NCBI GenBank assembly: GCA_963643505.1
Contig: CAVIKF010000014.1
Location: forward strand, 1-42,258
Origin: CAVEFW01 sp963643505
GTDB taxonomy: Bacteria; Actinomycetota; Coriobacteriia; Coriobacteriales; Eggerthellaceae
Direction of reading: 5' to 3'
DNA length: 42,258 nt
Shown here: piece by piece, positions 25,117-32,597 of the stretch
Layout of the letters: each line of letters opens with the position of its first letter
Numbering within the stretch: position 1 is the first letter of the stretch
Translations under genes and position numbers: made by a program
Notes under the pieces: model-generated
Seen by the model: the letters and a program-made list of their open reading frames with translations, nothing else
The model's database searches: none
Told to the model about the DNA's origin: nothing

Positions 25117-25159
25117 GTCGCGCGGTGTTTTCGAAGTGATGCCGCGCGACTTTCTTTTT
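25117..25159 (+). terminator. Terminator of tRNA-Val
   Basis: A perfect 9-bp stem GTCGCGCGG/CCGCGCGAC (25117-25125 with 25142-25150) is followed by TTTCTTTTT. Confidence 0.85.
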
Positions 25160-25171
25160 AAAGTTCAAAAC

Positions 25172-25198
25172 TCGGTTCAAATCTTTCATCGATCACCA
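25172..25198 (+). pseudogene. Degenerate copy of a tRNA 3' end
   Basis: These 27 bases match the last 27 of the upstream tRNA-Val at about 21 positions, keeping GTTCAAATCTT, ATCGA and the terminal CACCA. The 5' two-thirds of a tRNA is absent, and the preceding tRNA's terminator lies where it should be. A second terminator follows at once. It could be the remnant of a tandem tRNA duplication or one end of a lost element that integrated at the tRNA 3' end. Confidence 0.55.
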
Positions 25199-25206
25199 AA
25201 AAAGAT

Positions 25207-25239
25207 CAGACGGCTGAACGCTGTCTGGCCTTTTCTTTT
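25207..25239 (+). terminator. Second terminator downstream of the tRNA remnant
   Basis: CAGACGG (25207-25213) pairs with CTGTCTG (25221-25227) with one wobble, a 7-nt loop, and TTTTCTTTT three bases later. Confidence 0.65.
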
Positions 25240-25773
25240 CGAGAGATAGCTTTGACGCTTTAGCGACTCAATGATGGATGACGACGGTTACGGGGATGCG
25301 AACAAAAAGTTGGATCAAGTTAGGTCTGGAAAGGATGTCCGCATGACAAGGTACACACAGGAAGGCTGAGAAAGGACGCTTGACGTCTGGGATCTGGCGA
25401 GGTTGGCGGATTTTCGGCGCTTGACGTCTGGAAAAAGGCGAACCTTACTAAGAATTTGATCAGTCACCCATGTCTCTCTCCGCAAACCCCAGGTCAAATG
25501 AACATCTCTATTTTTGCTGTTACGACAACTGCGCGCTTTGAGACGCCAACGCCCGAAACGCGCCAGGTTGGTCGACAGCCAGACGCCCAGCGCCCGAAAC
25601 GCGCCAGGTTGGTCGACAGCCAGACACCAAGCGCCCGAAACGCGCCAGGTTGTAGACGGTAAGCTCTTTTTACGTGCCAGACGGAGGCCTCCCCGATCAG
25701 GGAACCCGACCTCGCAACATACGGCTCTCCCGCGCAGCGGCCCGACCTCGCAACAACCCGTCCACGCAACCCA
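25240..25773. other. Non-coding repeat-bearing spacer
   Basis: About 530 bp with no credible gene on either strand. It contains direct repeats of several kinds: GCTTGACGTCTGG twice about 40 bp apart (around 25379 and 25419), the 41-bp array at 25550, and CCCGACCTCGCAACA at 25705-25719 and 25741-25755. Open frames crossing it are disrupted in meaning by the 41-bp period. It may be a decayed region. Confidence 0.55.
25550..25652. repeat. 41-bp tandem repeat, about 2.5 copies
   Basis: The unit starting CGCCCGAAACGCGCCAGG begins at 25550, 25591 and 25632. The first two copies are nearly identical, and the third breaks off after about 21 bp. There is no spacer between units, so it is not a CRISPR array. 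Confidence 0.9.
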
Positions 25774-25848
25774 TGAAAAAAGGGTCCCTGATGAACTGCC
25801 TCCCATTTCTCATGTCCAAGAAACGGGATGCCGCTCAGGAGGAACCCT
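25774..25848 (-). terminator. Branched terminator after the minus-strand Usp gene
   Basis: Read on the minus strand, AGGGTTCC (25841-25848) pairs with GGGACCCT (25781-25788) with one wobble, and is followed by six T. An inner 9-bp hairpin (25802-25810 with 25819-25827) folds within the loop. Confidence 0.6.
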
Positions 25849-25871
25849 TGCGTAACTCGTCGAAAAAAACG

Positions 25872-26312
25872 CTAGCTCTTCATAACGAGAACGTCACAAC
25901 GGCAATTGCGAATGAGATAGGTGCTGACGCTGCCGACAAAGGCATAGCGGATGTTGGACAAACCGCGCTCTCCACAGATGACCACGTCCGGATTGAACGG
26001 CTGAATGAGTTGTTCGAGCAGGGTCTCATTGATGCGACCTGCCGCAACCTTGAGGTTGACCTCACCAACGACGTCGCTTTCCTTGGCGCGTTGGAACACG
26101 TCTGCCAACTCTTCCTCGATACGCTGGGCACCGACCTCGCAAAGCGCCGCAAAGTCCACGCCGTTGGCCTCGTAAGGAACCGAGTCGATAACATGACCGA
26201 ACAGGATGTCCGCACCATCATTCTCGGCGATGCCAACCGCATGCTCAGCCACCGCTCGCATTGTGGAGCTGCCGTCAAGAGCAGCAAAAATTCGCTTATA
26301 ACGCTGTGCCAT
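25872..26312 (-). CDS. Universal stress protein (UspA family), second copy
   Basis: A 146-residue single Usp domain. It begins YKRIFAALDGSSTMRAVAEH, the canonical first strand and helix. The C-terminal nucleotide loop is VICGERGLSNIRYAFVGSVS, followed by CRCDVLVMKS at the end. The ATP-binding G-x2-G-x9-GS pattern is only partly kept (GERG, then GS). It is not closely similar to the Usp protein at 11.4 kb. AGAGGC lies upstream of the ATG. It forms its own unit, with a -10 upstream and a branched terminator downstream. Confidence 0.85.
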   Translation of the reverse strand: MAQRYKRIFAALDGSSTMRAVAEHAVGIAENDGADILFGHVIDSVPYEANGVDFAALCEVGAQRIEEELADVFQRAKESDVVGEVNLKVAAGRINETLLEQLIQPFNPDVVICGERGLSNIRYAFVGSVSTYLIRNCRCDVLVMKS

Positions 26313-26372
26313 GGTTGCCTCTTTCGTCGCTGTTTACAAAACTTCCTTGCGCGGTCATTGCGCGTCATCGCA

Positions 26373-26378
26373 ATTGTA
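26373..26378 (-). promoter_or_regulatory. -10 box of the minus-strand Usp gene
   Basis: TACAAT on the minus strand lies about 60 nt before the ATG, in the short spacer after the preceding gene's stop. No clear -35 is seen. Confidence 0.4.
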
Positions 26379-26395
26379 CCGCGTTTTTGTTTCAG

Positions 26396-27403
26396 TTATT
26401 CGACATACGAGGACAAACGATTGGACGCGTAGCCCCATGCCTGGTCTTCTAGGGTGGTGTCGTACCGTGCGATATCCGTGAACGGGTCGATAGGCATCTC
26501 CTCCGCCCACTCATCAAGCACGTCGTTGGTCCCATCGAGCTCATCCGCGTCCTCATAGGGCCACGTTCTTTGTTCCCTGACCTGGCCCGCAACACGTTGG
26601 GATTGATAGATATGGGCCATGCTGTGGACCACCGCGAGGGTGACGTCTGTCGGACTTGTCAAACGCTCATAGACCCACTCGGTCTCGTAGGTGCCCTGAT
26701 ATTCGATCACCTTGTCTGTGTCGGGGGATTCAACGCGAACCGCAGCATAGTTGACCATGACGCTTCCGTCGGCGCGGACAGTGGCAATGACCTCCTTCGG
26801 AAGAATGACTTGGGTCGCCTTGACCGAGCCGGTGTTTAGGCGGGACGCCTCGGTTTGGATGACACCCGCAAGGTAGCTCTCCCGTTGTGAGGAAGACATC
26901 TCGGCCCACTCAAGCGCAGTCACCTTACCGCTCGCAGAGCTCGAATAGGACAGGCCTGCGACACTTGCAAGCGACGTCGCGTTATACGCAAAAATACACA
27001 ATGGCACAACGAGACCGACGCACACCCCGATGTATCCTGCACGCAACGGACCTAGACGAAAGGCAAAAAACACAACGCCGGCGACCAGCACGGCAACGGC
27101 CAAGGGGATGAGCGGATTCACGTATCCAATGACAAAAAAACCGCCGGCCGCCAAGGATACGAGCACTCCGACGACAAGCCCTTCAAGGGGATGGGTGACG
27201 AAGAGCACGAGAAAAGTGGCAACGCCGATTGCCACAATATATATTGCCCACAGACCCGTCTGGCTTTGAGCGGGGTTCGCAGCAACGTCGAGCCAAAGGA
27301 ACAAATAGTGGGAGAGCTTCGATCCGACCAAGGCGAACGTCACAAAGAAGCCGACAAGCATTGCGGCATACCTTATGAAGAACCCTTTGATATCAGGCGA
27401 CAT
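26396..27403 (-). CDS. Hypothetical membrane protein with a degenerate metalloprotease-like C-terminus
   Basis: A 335-residue protein. About five hydrophobic segments occupy residues 10-140 (for example AMLVGFFVTFALVG and LAVAVLVAGVVFFAF). A 190-residue soluble domain follows, rich in acidic and polar residues. Within it, TLAVVHSMAHIYQSQ (H260 and H264) looks like a zinc metalloprotease HExxH helix in which the catalytic glutamate is serine; a glutamate in LEDQAWGYAS near 318 sits where a third ligand could be. I do not recognise a named family, so the protease resemblance is an inference. AGAGG lies 8 nt before the ATG. Confidence 0.55.
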   Translation of the reverse strand: MSPDIKGFFIRYAAMLVGFFVTFALVGSKLSHYLFLWLDVAANPAQSQTGLWAIYIVAIGVATFLVLFVTHPLEGLVVGVLVSLAAGGFFVIGYVNPLIPLAVAVLVAGVVFFAFRLGPLRAGYIGVCVGLVVPLCIFAYNATSLASVAGLSYSSSASGKVTALEWAEMSSSQRESYLAGVIQTEASRLNTGSVKATQVILPKEVIATVRADGSVMVNYAAVRVESPDTDKVIEYQGTYETEWVYERLTSPTDVTLAVVHSMAHIYQSQRVAGQVREQRTWPYEDADELDGTNDVLDEWAEEMPIDPFTDIARYDTTLEDQAWGYASNRLSSYVE

Positions 27404-27848
27404 GGACCAAACCTCTTTGCTACCGATACGCCACAGTCATGACTTAGCCGCGTGGTGCTGTGGTGCTTATTTTTTGCTTCTAGCATGATAACCGTCTTGA
27501 CCCGAATATCCCAGCACCCAATTGGATAGGCGAGAAACAAGGTGCCACCACCTGCGACAACCCTCGTTTTTCCACACTATCGTCACAGACACGCGCCGAG
27601 AAACAACACGTGCTCAGAATTGCTTTTTGTTGATTTTTTCAACTCGTTATCCCCAAGTTGTCCGAGTACGCTATGATAGGGGACGCGTTCGCGCCAACCG
27701 CTCGCCAACCGTACTCCGGCGCGACGCCCCTGCTTCTTTTCCCTACCCCTTTGATACCAGAAAAGCCCCTTGGGACTTTTTTCGTTACCAAAACAAAAAC
27801 CCTTGGGACTTTTTCGCTATCGAAGGCAAGACGCCAAGGCCGGGCCTC
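27404..27848. other. 445-bp spacer with a direct repeat
   Basis: No gene is seen. CCCTTGGGACTTTTTT at about 27768 is repeated as CCCTTGGGACTTTTT 32 bp later, just beyond the stop of the large activase gene; on that strand both copies present CCAAGG with T-rich flanks and may aid termination. A single near-match to a DnaA box (TTATCCCCA, about 27649) occurs. The right part must contain the promoter of the membrane-protein gene. Confidence 0.5.
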
Positions 27849-30800
27849 TTAGCGCGAAGCCATAATCAGCATCTGCAAACGGTTCTCGATGTTTGCAAAC
27901 GAGACGTCCGGGTCGTAGTCGAGAGGCAAAATCTGCACATCCGGGTAGAGCGCCTTGAGCTTCTTGACAATACCGCGACCGACCACGTGGTTCGGCAGAC
28001 ACCCAAAGGGCTGCAGGATGACAAAAGAGCGACATCCGTGTGCGGCATGATGCAAGATCTCGCCCGGAATCAAAACGCCCTCACCCGCATCGAACGTGTG
28101 GTGGATGATGGGGTCGCTCGCCTTCGTCAGGTCCTGCATCCGAGTGGGAGGCTCATAGAGCGGGTGGGCGGCCGCGATCTTATCAGCAGCGTCGTGGGCA
28201 AGGTTGAAGATGTCGCTCTCGATCTTGAACAGGGCCTTTTCCTTGAAAGGTTTCGCGATCTTGTATTCGATATTTTGGGCATTCTTGTAGAAGTATGACT
28301 TTCGGATAACGTCGGTCATACGCGCCTCGATGATCTCCATGCCGTTTGCCTCGAGATAGCGCTCGATATCATGGTTTGCGCCAGGGTGGAAATTAAGGAG
28401 ATATTCGCCAACGATAAGAACCCTGGGGCGCGGGTTGCTTCTGTCGTACTTGACGCCCTTCATAGTCTCGATAGCGGTTTTGAACGCCCTCTTGGCGCCA
28501 GAGATGCCGTTTGTCGCCAAGCCTTCCATGGTGACGGCGAGCGCTTTCTCAAACGCGGCGTCCGCACTCCCCGGCTCCAACTCATAGGGACGGGTCTTTC
28601 GCAAAAGTTCCTCAAGGGCGTCGATCATCGGCAAGCCAAAGGCAATGCACATGGCAGTATAAAGGTTCATCTTGAACCCGGGATGAACGTTGTGATAGTC
28701 CACGTCATCATTGGTGATGATAGGTACCTGTTGGTATCCGCAAGCATCCAGCGCTTTACGCAGGAGGGCGGTATAGTGGGTCAAGCGACAATCGCCTATG
28801 TATTTGCCCATGGCGATGGCGGTCTTGTTCACATCATAACGACCGCTGTTCAACGCCTCGAGCGCCTCACCAATAACGATTTGACAGGGGAAGCAGATAT
28901 CGTTGTGGACATATTTCTTCCCAAGGCGAATCGCCTCGTCATAACCCACCGGCAACGACTCGCAATGTAACCCTTGACGCGAGAAGGCGGCACTCATAAG
29001 GCAAGAGAACGCATGGCTCGTGTTCGGCATCAAGACCGTCCTTTCCCCAATGTCGTCCTTCGTGAACTTTTGGGGATATGGGTCTTGCAGGGCATGTATC
29101 TCAGGGCGCACTCCGATCTCGCGCTTCATGTCCACCGTTTCGATGAAGCTGCGCACGCGGATACGAAGAGGCCCACGGATATCGCTCTCGTCGAGTTTGA
29201 GCACCAGAGGACTCTTGTTGGAAATCTCGTGCATGATGCGGATAATCTCGTCGGACAGATATGCGTCATGGCCACAACCGAAGCTGACGACCTGGACATA
29301 TTCAAGACACTCGTTTTGCGCCGCAAGAACCGCGCCAGAAAGCATACGGGCATGGAAATTGTTTGTGATGTCGATAAGGCTTTGGCTCAAGTCGACATCG
29401 TTTACCCCCGGAACGCTGTCGATCGTCATCACGGGAATGCCAAGGTGTGTAAAAAACGTAGGCAAGTCATGGTTGACAAGGGCGTCGTTTTGATAGGGAC
29501 GGCTCGCGAGGACGATCGCGTACGTATCTTCGGCCTTGACCTTTTCCAACACCTCACGACCTCGCTGCCGCAAAGCGCGCTCAAAGGAGGCCTGTGCCTT
29601 GTCTGCCTCGACAATGGCTGCAAGGACGTCACGGCGGGAAATACCAAACGTGCTCTCCATCCACTCAGGCAATTGCCGATCGCGATCTTTGTCGCTGTAC
29701 CAGTGGAACAGGGGGTTGTCATAGAGGACGCCAAAACGGTCCTGTGGGTTATCCGAGTTGCGAATGACCATGGGATAGCCTTTGACGACAGCACACATCG
29801 AAACGCTTGTCTTCTCGGTGTTCTCCGATCGGACCGCCGTAATCGTCGGCATAAAGATGCGGTCGACTCCCGCACGAACAAGCCATCGGATATGCCCATG
29901 AACCAATTTCGCGGGGAAGCACACGGTGTCGCTGGCAACCGCCGACAAGCCATCCTCGTAGATTTTCCTCGTGGATAGGGGGCTGAACTTGACCGTAAAA
30001 CCGAGCGACTCCCAAAACGCCTTCCAAAACGGTGCCGTCTCCCAATAGAACAGGGTGCGCGGCAATCCGATCGTCACACCGTTGTCGGGCAAAATCCGCC
30101 CGTGCCCCCAATCTCTGAACAACATCTCTTCTCGTTCGTCAAACAAGTTGGGGACGGAGGCGATGGCCTCGTTGGCGGACCTCAGCGCCTTGCGGGTCGT
30201 CTCGTCCCTCGGATCGCCTATGACCTCGCCCTTCGGGCAACGATTTCCCATGACATAGCGAGTGCCATTGGCAAAGGTGATGCAGGTACGGTTGCAACGG
30301 TTCGCGCAAAACGGGCAAATGAGGTTGCTCTCCTGCTCAAAGGCAAAGGAGTCGAGAGCTTCAAGCCCGATGAAACGAGAGGGACGGCGGCCGGTCCTCG
30401 GGTCGATTGGAGCGCTCTTGCCACTCTCGCCTACCCGGCTTTTGCCCTCCATGAAGCGCTTCGTCAATTGGGCGACACCGATAGCCCCCATGAGACCGGG
30501 GTGTTTTGCGCGCGTGACCTCACGCCCGATAAACTGCTCAAAAGCCGCCAAAACGGCGTCGTTTTTGAAGGTGCCACCCTGCACAACAATGTGTTTTCCG
30601 AGAGCCTCAGGCCCCGACACACGAATGACCTTGGTAAACACGTTCTCGATGATGCTTCGGCACAAACCGGCCATGATATCTGCCGGAGTCTTGCCGTTCT
30701 TCTGCTCGGTGACTATGGAGCTGTTCATGAAGACGGTGCAGCGACTTCCTAGTTGGGCAGGGCTCTTGCTCTCGAACGCAAGGCTGGCGATGTCCTCGAC

Positions 30801-32276
30801 AGGGATGTTTAGAGTTGTGGCAAAGTTCTCGAGGAAGCTGCCACACCCAGAACTGCAAGCCTCGTTAACAAGGATGTTGGTGATAACGCCACCATCAACC
30901 CAGATCGCTTTCATGTCCTGGCCACCGATGTCAAGAATGAACGACACCTCAGGTTCATATTGTTGCGCCGCAAAGGAATGCGCGACGGTCTCAACAACGT
31001 GATAGTCGGCTTGGAACGCCTCGTTGAAGAGCAGCTCCGCATACCCGGTCGTGCCTACGCCAAGGATTTCAAGGTTCGCATCGGCGGCGGCATAGCGTTC
31101 CCGCATGGTAATGAGCGCCGCCCTCGCGATGTCAAGAGGCTCGCCTTCATTGTTGCCATAGAACGAGTCCAGCAAGCGGCCGTCCTCCCCGAGCAAGGCA
31201 AATTTCGTAGTCGTCGAGCCGCCGTCAATGCCGAGATACCCACGAACAGTCTCACCGGGGTTCGGCTGGTAGGGCTCCTCGGGCTCCAATGCGGTCCTCT
31301 CGAGGAACTCGTCTCGCTCCTTTTCATCCGCAAAGTACACCTGGCTTCTCGCAGAAATCTCACCGACATGGTCCAACCGGTGGGCGACAGCATGGGCGAT
31401 TAAATCCATATCGAGCGTTGCCGGCTCCTCGCCAAACAACCGATCCAAGGAGAGGGCGGCACCAAGAGCGATCATCAACTCGGGACGTTCGGGAACAACG
31501 ATATCGTCAGGACCCAAATCAAGACGCTCGGCAAACACCTTGATGAGACGCGAGTTGAACGTGAGCGGTCCACCCTCGAACACGACAGGGGCAACAATGT
31601 CGAGACCCTGGGCCAAGCCGCCGATGGTTTGCTTTGCAATGGCATGGAAGCAAGATAAAGCAAGATCCTCTTTGGGGGCACCCTGATTCAAAAGCGGCTG
31701 TATGTCGGTCTTCGCATAAACACCGCAACGGCCCGATACGTCATATACGCGGACACCGCGACTCGCGTATTCGTCAAACTCCTCAACCGGAATGCGCAAC
31801 AACGTCGCCATCTCGTCGATAAAGGCACCTGTGCCTCCCGCACAGCTACCATTCATGCGCATGTCGGTGGCATGGATCTTGCCCGTGTAATTGTCAACCG
31901 CAAAGAACACCATCTTCGCATCTTGGCCACCGAGCTCGATGGCCGTACGCGTTTCGGGATAGCGATCTTGAATAGCGATTGCGTTAGCGGTCACCTCTTG
32001 GACGAAGGGGAGGGAGAACGCCTCGGCTAGCCCCATGGCGCCACTGCCACAAACCGCCGCGCGCATAGGGGTTTGCGGGAATTGGGCGACAAGGCGAGAA
32101 AGCACCTCTTGAGTCGTCTCGGCTTGGCGTGCATGATGACGAACATACTCCCCGAACAACACCTCGCGGGTGAGGGCATCGATTGCCAACACCTTCACCG
32201 TCGTGGATCCCACGTCGATACCGACGTGAATTTCAGAAGGTCCCGTTACCGTTGATCTCTCAATCACGTCGCCCAA
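27849..32276 (-). CDS. Giant 2-hydroxyacyl-CoA dehydratase activase fused to dehydratase-like domains
   Basis: About 1475 residues with two tandem ASKHA ATPase domains of the BcrAD/BadFG/HgdC type. Domain 1 has GIDVGSTTVKVLAID, and cluster-ligand cysteines in MNGSCAGGTGAF (about 149) and VSGRCGVYAK (about 188). Domain 2 has GIDGGSTTTKFALL, NEACSSGCGSF (about 478) and LGSRCTVFMN (about 517), so each keeps both cysteines expected to bind the bridging [4Fe-4S]. A cysteine cluster CPFCANRCNRTC (about 658-669) plus C684 follows. The remaining 790 residues resemble DUF2229 and the HgdB/BcrB-like dehydratase family. Such proteins use ATP hydrolysis to drive a low-potential electron onto a substrate or partner. 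No separate dehydratase alpha/beta genes adjoin. The start is uncertain: I prefer TTG 32276, with GAGG 6 nt upstream; TTG 32288 and GTG 32267 are also in frame. Confidence 0.85.
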   Translation of the reverse strand: MGDVIERSTVTGPSEIHVGIDVGSTTVKVLAIDALTREVLFGEYVRHHARQAETTQEVLSRLVAQFPQTPMRAAVCGSGAMGLAEAFSLPFVQEVTANAIAIQDRYPETRTAIELGGQDAKMVFFAVDNYTGKIHATDMRMNGSCAGGTGAFIDEMATLLRIPVEEFDEYASRGVRVYDVSGRCGVYAKTDIQPLLNQGAPKEDLALSCFHAIAKQTIGGLAQGLDIVAPVVFEGGPLTFNSRLIKVFAERLDLGPDDIVVPERPELMIALGAALSLDRLFGEEPATLDMDLIAHAVAHRLDHVGEISARSQVYFADEKERDEFLERTALEPEEPYQPNPGETVRGYLGIDGGSTTTKFALLGEDGRLLDSFYGNNEGEPLDIARAALITMRERYAAADANLEILGVGTTGYAELLFNEAFQADYHVVETVAHSFAAQQYEPEVSFILDIGGQDMKAIWVDGGVITNILVNEACSSGCGSFLENFATTLNIPVEDIASLAFESKSPAQLGSRCTVFMNSSIVTEQKNGKTPADIMAGLCRSIIENVFTKVIRVSGPEALGKHIVVQGGTFKNDAVLAAFEQFIGREVTRAKHPGLMGAIGVAQLTKRFMEGKSRVGESGKSAPIDPRTGRRPSRFIGLEALDSFAFEQESNLICPFCANRCNRTCITFANGTRYVMGNRCPKGEVIGDPRDETTRKALRSANEAIASVPNLFDEREEMLFRDWGHGRILPDNGVTIGLPRTLFYWETAPFWKAFWESLGFTVKFSPLSTRKIYEDGLSAVASDTVCFPAKLVHGHIRWLVRAGVDRIFMPTITAVRSENTEKTSVSMCAVVKGYPMVIRNSDNPQDRFGVLYDNPLFHWYSDKDRDRQLPEWMESTFGISRRDVLAAIVEADKAQASFERALRQRGREVLEKVKAEDTYAIVLASRPYQNDALVNHDLPTFFTHLGIPVMTIDSVPGVNDVDLSQSLIDITNNFHARMLSGAVLAAQNECLEYVQVVSFGCGHDAYLSDEIIRIMHEISNKSPLVLKLDESDIRGPLRIRVRSFIETVDMKREIGVRPEIHALQDPYPQKFTKDDIGERTVLMPNTSHAFSCLMSAAFSRQGLHCESLPVGYDEAIRLGKKYVHNDICFPCQIVIGEALEALNSGRYDVNKTAIAMGKYIGDCRLTHYTALLRKALDACGYQQVPIITNDDVDYHNVHPGFKMNLYTAMCIAFGLPMIDALEELLRKTRPYELEPGSADAAFEKALAVTMEGLATNGISGAKRAFKTAIETMKGVKYDRSNPRPRVLIVGEYLLNFHPGANHDIERYLEANGMEIIEARMTDVIRKSYFYKNAQNIEYKIAKPFKEKALFKIESDIFNLAHDAADKIAAAHPLYEPPTRMQDLTKASDPIIHHTFDAGEGVLIPGEILHHAAHGCRSFVILQPFGCLPNHVVGRGIVKKLKALYPDVQILPLDYDPDVSFANIENRLQMLIMASR

Positions 32277-32341
32277 AATACACCTCAAAATGCCTGCAAA
32301 GACGGCACACCGTCGCTAGTCCCTTACCTTTCCCTGGCGAT

Positions 32342-32347
32342 ATTATA
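32342..32347 (-). promoter_or_regulatory. -10 box of the activase gene
   Basis: A perfect TATAAT on the minus strand lies about 65 nt before the proposed start. The -35 is poor. A small perfect hairpin (GACGG-TGTG-CCGTC, 32302-32315) would lie in the leader. Confidence 0.45.
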
Positions 32348-32490
32348 CCGTTCGCCGCAATAGAAGAAACGGAGCAGAATGGGGCATTTTGTCGAGTTTT
32401 TGCTTTGGGTATCGAGCGTTATGTTCGAAGAACCTGGCTCGAAGGGTTCAACTGGTTCGAATGGTTCAACCAAAAGCAAGAAGGGAGAGA

Positions 32491-32591
32491 GAGCCGCACC
32501 ATGCCGCTCCCCCTCCCTCGCAAACAGGGGCGACGGTGAGCATCATGGGCAACACGAGTCGCACCATGCCGCTCCCCCTCCCTCGCAAACA
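32491..32591. repeat. 36-bp direct repeat, two copies 65 bp apart
   Basis: A 36-bp sequence containing GCACCATGCCGCTCCCCCTC occurs at 32491-32526 and 32556-32591 with one mismatch. It lies just downstream of the LRR gene. To its left a run of GGTTCAA/GGTTCGA-type words (32440-32471) forms another imperfect repeat. The rest of the ~310-bp spacer holds the activase promoter. Confidence 0.85.
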
Positions 32592-32597
32592 TACATG

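Noticed and set aside
25550..25652. The 41-bp repeats as a CRISPR array.
   Set aside because: Units abut with no unique spacers, there are fewer than three full copies, and no cas genes are present.
25674..26432. A 252-codon plus-strand frame across the Usp gene at 25.9 kb.
   Set aside because: The minus-strand Usp protein explains the region. The plus frame runs through the branched terminator and has no recognisable domain.
27640..27665. A replication origin, from a DnaA-box-like TTATCCCCA.
   Set aside because: There is a single imperfect box, no cluster, and no dnaA or dnaN nearby.
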